From assembly GCA_943914515.1 (NCBI GenBank), contig CALUCI010000214.1, positions 1 through 9,414 of the forward strand: a DNA stretch of 9,414 nt, in the 5' to 3' direction. This DNA comes from an uncultured Pseudomonas sp. (GTDB lineage: Bacteria; Pseudomonadota; Gammaproteobacteria; Pseudomonadales; Pseudomonadaceae). The translations under genes and the position numbers were made by a program. Shown here one piece after another: positions 1-4,483 of the stretch. Within the stretch, counting starts at the first letter, position 1. Every line of letters starts with the position of its first letter. The notes below the pieces were generated by a model. The model was not told where the DNA came from, searched no databases, and was given only the letters and a program-made list of their open reading frames with translations.

Positions 1-342
1 GGCGTCAAGGCTGAAGGCAAGCGTCACTTCTACCTGTCCATCGACGGCATGCCGGAAGAAGTGGTGTTCGAGCCGCTCAACGAATTCGTCGGCGGCGGCA
101 GCAGCAAACGCAAACAGGCCAGCGCCCCGGGCCATGTCAGCACCACCATGCCGGGCAACATCGTCGATGTGCTGGTCAAGGAAGGCGACAGCGTCAAGGC
201 TGGCCAGGCGGTATTGATCACCGAAGCGATGAAGATGGAAACCGAAGTGCAGTCGGCCATCGCCGGCAAGGTCACCGCCATCCACGTAGCCAAGGGCGAC
301 CGGGTCAACCCGGGCGAAATCCTGATCGAGATCGAGGGCTGA
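1..342 (+). CDS. oadA: Oxaloacetate decarboxylase alpha / pyruvate carboxylase subunit B, C-terminal part
   Basis: The reading frame is open from the first base of the window, so the gene starts upstream; 113 C-terminal residues are visible. Residues 1-35 are the tail of the carboxyltransferase region, 36-45 a short Gly/Ser/Lys/Ala linker, and about 46-113 a biotinyl (biotin carboxyl carrier) domain. The biotin attachment motif EAMKMETE is intact, with the acceptor lysine at codon 232-234. In this family the biotin swings between a biotin carboxylase subunit and the carboxyltransferase that makes oxaloacetate from pyruvate, in the cytoplasm. In Pseudomonas the biotin carboxylase partner (pycA) normally lies directly upstream, outside this window. 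A strong terminator follows 32 bp after the stop. The choice between the names oadA and pycB cannot be made from this fragment; the family assignment is secure. Confidence 0.93.
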   Translation, partial: GVKAEGKRHFYLSIDGMPEEVVFEPLNEFVGGGSSKRKQASAPGHVSTTMPGNIVDVLVKEGDSVKAGQAVLITEAMKMETEVQSAIAGKVTAIHVAKGDRVNPGEILIEIEG

Positions 343-374
343 TCAAGCCCTCGGCGGTAAACGGTTAACCTCAT

Positions 375-400
375 GGGGAGCAGATTGCTCCCCTTTTTTT
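375..400 (+). terminator. Rho-independent terminator of oadA
   Basis: An 8-bp perfect GC-rich stem, GGGGAGCA at 375-382 paired with TGCTCCCC at 386-393, has a 3-nt loop and is followed directly by seven T (394-400). It ends the oadA transcript and insulates the XRE gene downstream. Confidence 0.92.
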
Positions 401-411
401 ATTTAGCGATG

Positions 412-466
412 TGCATTTAAATGCATAAATTTCGAAAATTATTCGAAAAACATGCACTAAAATGCA
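412..466. promoter_or_regulatory. AT-rich promoter/operator region with paired TGCA-N6-TGCA motifs
   Basis: Seen: TGCATTTAAATGCA at 412-425 is a perfect 14-bp palindrome. TGCACTAAAATGCA at 453-466 has the same TGCA-N6-TGCA plan, starting 41 bp further on (about four helical turns). Between them TTCGAA occurs twice, at 431-436 and 442-447. A possible -10 element, TAAAAT at 458-463, lies inside the second palindrome; no good -35 is visible. The stretch is far more AT-rich than its surroundings. Inference: this is the promoter of the XRE gene at 577, with the two palindromes as operators for that protein (autorepression), as is usual for HipB/HigA-like regulators. Confidence 0.5.
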
Positions 467-478
467 GATTTTGACGCA

Positions 479-580
479 ATGCTGAATGACGGAGCAGCTG
501 CCTGTCACTGGTTCGTGGATCATCCGCACATTGCTTTGAAGAATCTGGAACAACACATGAAGGGCTGGGAGTTGCTATGA
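479..580 (+). CDS. Possible small leader ORF coupled to the XRE gene (33 aa)
   Basis: ATG at 479 opens a 33-codon frame ending in TGA at 578-580, which overlaps the ATG of the XRE gene (ATGA). The frame is open upstream only to 461, where a TAA at 458-460 closes it, so it is not the end of a longer gene. The product would be a soluble peptide beginning MLNDGAAACHW with no domain I recognise. No Shine-Dalgarno sequence precedes ATG 479. The ATGA overlap is compatible with translational coupling, but the XRE gene has its own good ribosome site. It may be a leader peptide, a decayed remnant of a toxin gene, or chance. Confidence 0.22.
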   Translation: MLNDGAAACHWFVDHPHIALKNLEQHMKGWELL

Positions 581-855
581 CGGTTTCGATCGAGATCCGG
601 GGGCTGCTGATCGAAAGCGTACTGGCCGGCATTGCCGATGGCTCGCTGGGGATGGGCGCCGCCGTGCGCAAGCTTCGGGTCGAAGTCGCCAAGATGCAGC
701 AAACCCAGTTCGCGAAGATGTGCAGGATTTCGGTACGGACCCTGATTCAGATCGAGCAGGGCGAGGGCAATCCGACGTTGAATTCGCTGAATGCCGTGTT
801 CCGGCCGTTCGGTTTGCAGATGGGTGTCCAGAGGCGACCCGACCGGTTGCGGTGA
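577..855 (+). CDS. XRE-family (HipB-like) DNA-binding protein, no toxin partner
   Basis: A small cytoplasmic DNA-binding protein of 92 residues. Residues about 28-80 form a helix-turn-helix of the Cro/C1 class. The segment QFAKMCRISVRTLIQIEQGE (44-63) is the HTH core: Q-x-x-FAK, the recognition helix, then the typical E-x-G-x-x-NPT turn (NPTLNSLNAVFRPFGL, 65-80). This spacing and the FGL ending resemble HipB-type antitoxins and orphan regulators. The start at 577 is supported by GGGAG at 567-571, 5 bp upstream. No hipA-like or higB-like gene follows: the next gene is convergent, with only 48 bp between the stop codons. Upstream TGCA-N6-TGCA motifs suggest autoregulation. The target is unknown. 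Fold confidence is high; a toxin-antitoxin role is not supported by the neighbours. Confidence 0.85.
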   Translation: MTVSIEIRGLLIESVLAGIADGSLGMGAAVRKLRVEVAKMQQTQFAKMCRISVRTLIQIEQGEGNPTLNSLNAVFRPFGLQMGVQRRPDRLR

Positions 856-871
856 TCGGCTCCGGGCAATC

Positions 872-891
872 GGGCCGCTGCAAAGCGGCCC
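872..891. terminator. Hairpin between convergent genes
   Basis: GGGCCGCT (872-879) pairs perfectly with AGCGGCCC (884-891) around a GCAA tetraloop (880-883). No T-run follows on either strand, so it is a weak candidate for an intrinsic terminator. It may protect the 3' ends of both convergent transcripts. An outer pair, TGATCG (853-858) and CGATCA (901-906), contains both genes' stop codons and could extend the structure. Confidence 0.5.
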
Positions 892-903
892 TGCTCGCAG
901 CGA

Positions 904-1578
904 TCAGGCCTCGGCGCGGCACGCCTCGAGGGTTTTCACCTGGCCTTCGGCCCGCTGATTGTCCGCATTCAACCAGCGTTCGAAACCGGCGGCAATCGCC
1001 GGCCATTCGTCATCAGTGATCGAGTACCAAGCGGTGTCGCGGTTCTGGTCCTTGACCACCATGTGCTTGCGAAACACACCTTCGAAACTGAAGCCGAAAC
1101 GCTCGGCTGCTCGCTTGGAGCGGGCGTTGGCGTTGTTGCATTTCCATTCCAGGCGGCGATTGCCCAGCTCGAAGCCCAGCTTGCCCAGCAGGTACACCGC
1201 CTCGGTGCCCTTGGGGGTGCGCTGCATGGCGGCGCCGAAGGCGATGTGGCCGATTTCGAAACGACCCTGTTCCGGCACGATCGACATCAGACTGAGGATG
1301 CCCTGGACCTGTCCGCTGGCCAGGTCGATCACGCTGTAGAACAGTGGATCGCTGCCGGCAGCATTGCCGTCGAGCCAGCGGTCGAAGGCTGCGCGTTCGG
1401 TGAACGGGCCGTAAGGCAGGTAGTCCCACAGCCTGGCATCGGCATCCGGACCTTGCAGCACCAGCCAGAGGTCGTCGCCATGCTGGCCGGGGTCGAGTTT
1501 TTCCAGGCGGATGAAGCGCCCGCTCAACGGCTGCGCTTGTGGAGCCCTGGCCGGTTTCCAGTTCAACGGTGTGCTCAT
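904..1578 (-). CDS. GNAT N-acetyltransferase, RimJ/RimL-like (Acetyltransf_3)
   Basis: A cytoplasmic acetyl-CoA-dependent N-acetyltransferase of 224 residues, of the RimJ/RimL (ribosomal-protein-like) branch. Residues 19-38 give strand 1 (LSGRFIRLEKLDP). The acetyl-CoA pyrophosphate loop is around QRTPKGTEA (119-127), and the motif EWKCNNANARSKRAAERFGF (144-163) contains the N-x-x-S segment typical of this branch. The C-terminal end (about 205-224) runs past the usual family end. The start at 1578 has AGGAG 7 bp upstream, embedded in the TAAAGGAG that also holds the stop of the preceding gene (11 bp gap), so the two are co-transcribed and probably coupled. It is the last gene of the paiB-GNAT-GNAT operon. 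The substrate is unknown: protein N-termini, amino acids or a small amine are all possible. Confidence 0.88.
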   Translation of the reverse strand: MSTPLNWKPARAPQAQPLSGRFIRLEKLDPGQHGDDLWLVLQGPDADARLWDYLPYGPFTERAAFDRWLDGNAAGSDPLFYSVIDLASGQVQGILSLMSIVPEQGRFEIGHIAFGAAMQRTPKGTEAVYLLGKLGFELGNRRLEWKCNNANARSKRAAERFGFSFEGVFRKHMVVKDQNRDTAWYSITDDEWPAIAAGFERWLNADNQRAEGQVKTLEACRAEA

Positions 1579-1589
1579 GGGCGGCTCCT

Positions 1590-2036
1590 TTACAGCGGTT
1601 TGCGGAACTGGATGAAGCCGGGACGCTCGGCGACCTGTTCGTACAGGGAAATCGCCGTGGCATTGGTTTCATGGGTCAGCCAGTGGACCTTGGCGCAGCC
1701 GGCTGCCTTGGCGGTGGCGTAGACATGCTCGATCAGCTGGCGTCCGATGCCCAGGCCGCGTTGTCCGCTGTCGACGTACAGATCCTGCAGGTAGCAGGAG
1801 TTTTCCACAGACCAGTTGGAGCGGTGGTAGATGAAATTGACCATGCCCACCGCCTTGCCATCGACCCAGGCCAGCGCCGAGTTGGTGGTCTCGGCCGGGT
1901 CGAGCAGGCGCTGCCAGGTCACGGCGCTGACTTCGTCGGGCAGACGGGTTTCATAGAAATCCAGGTAGGCCTGCCACAGCGGCAGCCAGGCAGCGTGGTC
2001 GGCGGCAGTGACCGGGCGGATCTGTACGGTAGACAT
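1590..2036 (-). CDS. GNAT N-acetyltransferase (Acetyltransf_1)
   Basis: A 148-residue single-domain GNAT enzyme. It begins STVQIRPVTAADHAAW, the usual first strand and helix. Motif A is complete: LYVDSGQRGLGIGRQLIEHV at 86-105, with the Q-R-G-x-G-x-G acetyl-CoA loop at 92-98. The end, THETNATAISLYEQVAERPGF (121-141), is the typical N-x-x-A-x-x-L-Y motif B region. The start at 2036 has AAGGAA 8 bp upstream; 13 bp separate it from the paiB-like stop. Middle gene of a three-gene operon. Because it sits beside a PaiB homologue it may play the part of Bacillus PaiA (polyamine N-acetylation), but this is inference from context: the acceptor cannot be read from the sequence. Confidence 0.9.
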   Translation of the reverse strand: MSTVQIRPVTAADHAAWLPLWQAYLDFYETRLPDEVSAVTWQRLLDPAETTNSALAWVDGKAVGMVNFIYHRSNWSVENSCYLQDLYVDSGQRGLGIGRQLIEHVYATAKAAGCAKVHWLTHETNATAISLYEQVAERPGFIQFRKPL

Positions 2037-2049
2037 GAGGCACGTTCCT

Positions 2050-2679
2050 TCAGGGTTGCTGCATCAGTGCAGCGAGTTGGTTATCCACAGGGTCGGCGCT
2101 GGCGGCCAGGCCGCTGCGCACGCCTTCCTGGTCGATGGCCGAGCGGTTCTGGCTGAGCTTGCGCATGCCTTGCAGGCGCTCGATAGGCAGGGCGAAGCCG
2201 ACGATGGCCTTGAGCATGCCCTCGATGTAATCGGCCGGCGCGTCGTCAACCGACCACGGGCGGGCGCGGCCCTGTTCGTGGTGATCGCTGAGGCGGCGGA
2301 CGATATCCAGCAGCGGTTCGGCCTGGTGATAAACCCGCGCCACGCCCCAGGCATGTACCGCTGCGTAGTTCCAGGTCGGGACGGTGCGCGGGTTGTCGGC
2401 CTTGCTCGGGTAGAAACCGGGGCTGACGTAGGCGTCGGCGCCGGGAAACACCACCAGCGCCTCGCAGCCGCTTTCCAGGTCCTGCCACTGCCGGTTGGCC
2501 CGGGCCAGGTGGCCGTAGAGCGTGCCTTTTTCACCCTGTGCGGGGTCCAGCAACAGCGGTACGTGGGTGGCTTGCAAGCCCTGCTCGCCGTGGGTGATCA
2601 GTACGGCCAGGCGGGTGTTCTCGATGTGCTGGAACTGACGCTGCAAGTCGTCGTTCCGAAAGGCGCTGGCGGTGTACAT
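2050..2679 (-). CDS. paiB: PaiB-like FMN-binding negative transcriptional regulator
   Basis: A 209-residue flavin-reductase-like split-barrel protein of the PaiB / FMN_bind_2 family. Family signatures run in order: MYTASAFRNDD (1-11), THVPLLL (39-45), GHLARANRQW (56-65), VFPGADAYVSPGFYPSK (78-94), VPTWNYAAVHAWG (100-112) and KLSQNRS (174-180). The start at 2679 is preferred over upstream in-frame ATGs because it gives the family-typical N-terminus and has AAGGAA 9 bp upstream. In Bacillus, PaiB works with the acetyltransferase PaiA and represses sporulation and protease genes; in proteobacteria its direct role is poorly known and FMN binding is the safer statement. First gene of a minus-strand operon with two GNAT genes, divergent from a MocR regulator that probably controls it. 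Its last codons contain one exact TTATCCACA (as GTG GAT AAC on the coding strand). Confidence 0.92.
   Translation of the reverse strand: MYTASAFRNDDLQRQFQHIENTRLAVLITHGEQGLQATHVPLLLDPAQGEKGTLYGHLARANRQWQDLESGCEALVVFPGADAYVSPGFYPSKADNPRTVPTWNYAAVHAWGVARVYHQAEPLLDIVRRLSDHHEQGRARPWSVDDAPADYIEGMLKAIVGFALPIERLQGMRKLSQNRSAIDQEGVRSGLAASADPVDNQLAALMQQP
2081..2089 (+). repeat. Exact DnaA-box-like 9-mer in the 3' end of paiB
   Basis: TTATCCACA, identical to the R1-type DnaA box consensus, lies within coding sequence for the P-V-D-N segment of the PaiB-like protein. It is the outermost exact copy of the group that continues through the MocR gene. Confidence 0.6.
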
Positions 2680-2771
2680 GGCAAAAGTTTCCTTGGCGAA
2701 TGGACACATCCTAGGCAGGCTATTGGTCTGGTGTAAGAGCCATTTAAGGCTATTTTTCAAGGTCCATTAGC
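2680..2771. promoter_or_regulatory. Divergent paiB/mocR-type control region
   Basis: The 92-bp spacer between divergent starts. On the minus strand CTTACA (2732-2737) and TAGGAT (2708-2713), separated by 18 bp, form a plausible sigma-70 promoter for the paiB operon. A direct repeat GGCTATT occurs at 2718-2724 and 2748-2754, 30 bp apart (about three turns on the same DNA face). The second copy also forms AGCC-ATTTAA-GGCT (2738-2751), an imperfect inverted site. MocR-type regulators commonly bind paired direct repeats in such divergent spacers, so these are candidate operators. The ribosome site of the MocR gene (AAGG at 2759-2762) follows. Confidence 0.45.
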
Positions 2772-4301
2772 ATGGTCGACTCCTCTGTTTCGCTGTTGTT
2801 CGATCCCATCGGGATTGTGCTTGATCGCCGCCAGGGCTTGAGCCGCCAGTTGTATCAGGCGTTGCGCGTGCGGGTACTCGATGGCCGGCTGGGCAGTGGC
2901 ACCCGTCTGCCGGCGACCCGGGACATGGCGGCGATTCTCGGCATTTCGCGTAACAGCGTAGTGCGTGCCTACGACCAGTTGTACGCCGAAGGCTTTATTG
3001 AAAGCCGGGTGGGAGACGGCACCTACGTCAGCCACCTGCCAAAGTTGTCCACAAAAGTGTCCACAGAGTTATCCAAAGGCTTTTCCACAGCCTTATCCAC
3101 AATTTCGCAAGAAAATACTGAGGATTCATCCAGTAAAGTTATCCACACAGCACCGCTTTTTCGTCTGGAAAACCATCATTTGCCTACGCCGCGCAGCGGC
3201 TTGCCCCGGGCTTTTCGGGTGGGTGTGCCGGCGTTCGACCTGTTCCCTTTCGAGGTGTGGGCCAAGCTACAGGCGGGTTTCTGGCGAAATCCCGACCCTG
3301 GCAGCCTGGGTTACGGTGATCCGGCCGGTGAACCGCTGCTGCGCGAGTTGATCGCAGCCTATCTGCGACGCTCGCGCGGACTTTCCTGTACGCCTGAACA
3401 AATTGTGATCACCACCGGCGCACAGCAGGCCATAAGCCTTTGTGCACAGTTGCTGCTGGAGCCGGGAGCGGGGGTGGCTGTGGAAAACCCGGGCTATCGC
3501 GCGGCCGGATGTGCATTTGCCTTGACCGGCGCCACAGTGCAGGGCGTGCCTGTGGATAACGACGGGCTCGACTGTGCAGCACTGGCCACTGTGGATAATT
3601 GCCGGATGGCCTACGTCACCCCGGCGCATCAGTACCCCACCGGCGTGGTGATGAGCCTGGCGCGGCGCCTGGAACTGCTGGCCTGGGCCGAGCGCAACCA
3701 GAGCTGGATCGTCGAGGACGATTACGACGGCGAGTACCGCTACAGCGGCGCTCCGTTGGCGCCTTTGGCGGCGCTGGATCGCAGCGGGCGGGTGTTGTAC
3801 GTCGGCACCTTCAGCAAAGTGGCGTTCCCGGCATTGCGTCTGGGCTACCTGGTGTTGCCGCAGCAGTTGGTGCAGCCGTTTTCCCGCTGCCGGGCGCTGA
3901 TGGTGCGGCATTCGGAGGTCGCTACTCAGGTGGTGATGGCGCAATTCATGGCGCAGGGGCATTTCCAGCGGCATATCCGTCGTATGCGCCGGGCGGCATT
4001 GAGTCGGCGCAATGCGCTGATGGCCGACTGGCCTGTGGATATCCCTGGAGTGGGCGGATTGCCGGAGATGGTCGCCGGGTTGCACGTCAAAGTGGATGTG
4101 GATAACCCCGAGCGGGAGCGCTGGTTGGTGGAGAAGGCTCTGGAAGTGGGGGTTGAGCTCAATCCACTGAGTGATTACTGGCTGCCGGACACGCCGGAGG
4201 CTGTGGATAAAAGTGCGGGACTGGTGCTGGGGTTTGCGGCAGTGGGGGAGGCGGGGATTGCCGAGGCGTTGGGCAAGTTGAGAAAGGCCTGGAAGGGATG
4301 A
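2772..4301 (+). CDS. MocR/PdxR-type regulator (GntR winged helix fused to class I aminotransferase domain)
   Basis: A cytoplasmic PLP-binding transcription factor of 509 residues, slightly long for the family. Residues about 16-88 are a GntR winged helix (LSRQLYQALRVRVLDGRL, then LPATRDMAAILGISRNSVVR, then GDGTYVS). About 89-138 is a linker of repeated x-L/V/F-S-T tetrapeptides. About 140-509 is a fold-type I aminotransferase-like domain with TTGAQQA (214-220), PTG (289-291), EDDYDGEYRY (315-324) and the PLP lysine K349 in YVGTFSKVAFPALRLGY. The start at 2772 has AAGG 9 bp upstream. It is divergent from the paiB-GNAT operon, which it likely regulates in response to PLP or an amino compound; the effector is unknown. 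The linker DNA is about 41% GC by my count (3041-3180), far lower than the rest of the gene, and the gene holds six exact TTATCCACA words. Confidence 0.95.
   Translation: MVDSSVSLLFDPIGIVLDRRQGLSRQLYQALRVRVLDGRLGSGTRLPATRDMAAILGISRNSVVRAYDQLYAEGFIESRVGDGTYVSHLPKLSTKVSTELSKGFSTALSTISQENTEDSSSKVIHTAPLFRLENHHLPTPRSGLPRAFRVGVPAFDLFPFEVWAKLQAGFWRNPDPGSLGYGDPAGEPLLRELIAAYLRRSRGLSCTPEQIVITTGAQQAISLCAQLLLEPGAGVAVENPGYRAAGCAFALTGATVQGVPVDNDGLDCAALATVDNCRMAYVTPAHQYPTGVVMSLARRLELLAWAERNQSWIVEDDYDGEYRYSGAPLAPLAALDRSGRVLYVGTFSKVAFPALRLGYLVLPQQLVQPFSRCRALMVRHSEVATQVVMAQFMAQGHFQRHIRRMRRAALSRRNALMADWPVDIPGVGGLPEMVAGLHVKVDVDNPERERWLVEKALEVGVELNPLSDYWLPDTPEAVDKSAGLVLGFAAVGEAGIAEALGKLRKAWKG
3045..3147 (+). repeat. 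12-bp phased array of DnaA-box-like 9-mers in the MocR linker
   Basis: Five 9-mers start exactly every 12 bp: TTGTCCACA (3045), GTGTCCACA (3057), TTATCCAAA (3069), TTTTCCACA (3081) and TTATCCACA (3093, exact). A further exact TTATCCACA starts at 3139. The first five are in codon register and encode L/V/F-S-T/K, giving a tetrapeptide repeat (residues 91-110). The copy at 3139 is in another codon register (GTT ATC CAC ACA). The segment is AT-rich relative to the gene. It may be a simple tandem duplication that made the linker, or a cluster of DnaA-binding sites. Confidence 0.75.
3551..3598 (-). repeat. Two exact DnaA-box-like 9-mers, reverse orientation
   Basis: TGTGGATAA at 3551-3559 and 3590-3598, 39 bp apart start to start, lies in the aminotransferase domain and encodes V-D-N in both places (GTG GAT AAC and GTG GAT AAT). 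A near match, TGTGGAAAA, is at 3479-3487. All face opposite to the linker array. Confidence 0.6.
4097..4210 (-). repeat. Two exact DnaA-box-like 9-mers near the 3' end of the MocR gene
   Basis: TGTGGATAA at 4097-4105 (encoding V-D-N) and 4202-4210 (encoding V-D-K). A near match, TGTGGATAT, precedes them at 4034-4042. The orientation matches the 3551-3598 pair and is opposite to the linker array. Confidence 0.6.
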
Positions 4302-4329
4302 ACCTGCTTTGTGGGGTGTATCTGTATCT

Positions 4330-4403
4330 GTAGGAGCGAGCTTGCTCGCGAGAGGCCGGGCCTGAGATCGCGGATGGCGCTTCGCGGGTAAACCCGCTCC
4401 TAC
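4330..4403. repeat. REPIN-like element (two inverted REP sequences)
   Basis: A REP with core GAGCGAGCTTGCTCGCGA (whole unit 4330-4351, beginning GTAG) faces an inverted REP with core TCGCGGGTAAACCCGCTC (unit 4382-4403, ending CTAC). This is the hairpin-forming doublet known from fluorescent Pseudomonas. The two halves are of different subtypes (GCGAGC versus GCGGGT). It lies between the convergent MocR and binding-protein genes and may protect their transcript ends; REPINs are thought to be mobilised by a RAYT transposase, and none is encoded here. Confidence 0.88.
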
Positions 4404-4414
4404 GGACATTGATT

Positions 4415-4436
4415 GTAGGAGCGGGTTTGCCCGCGA
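4415..4436 (+). repeat. Third REP sequence next to the REPIN
   Basis: A single REP with core GAGCGGGTTTGCCCGCGA starts 11 bp after the doublet. It is of the GCGGGT subtype, and with the inverted unit at 4382-4403 it could form an alternative hairpin. The rest of the spacer to 4483 holds only a small CCAAT/ATTGG inverted repeat (4454-4469) and no clear T-run terminator. Confidence 0.82.
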
Positions 4437-4483
4437 GGCGCCGGCGAGTCGATCCAATTACAGGATTGGGGACATGGGGTGAC

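Noticed and set aside
2680..2760. Longer PaiB starting at an upstream in-frame ATG (2760)
   Set aside because: The extra 27 residues do not match the family, and the ATG at 2679 has a proper ribosome site and the family N-terminus.
3045..3147. Chromosomal oriC
   Set aside because: The DnaA-like sites are inside a regulator gene, with no dnaA, dnaN, rpmH or gidA neighbours and no strongly AT-rich unwinding element beyond the modest linker island.
4330..4436. CRISPR array
   Set aside because: Repeats are palindromic REP units in alternating orientation with unequal spacers and no cas genes.
3267..4457. 396-codon minus-strand frame opposite the MocR gene
   Set aside because: No recognisable domain, it runs into the REP sequences, and the sense strand is a clear MocR protein.
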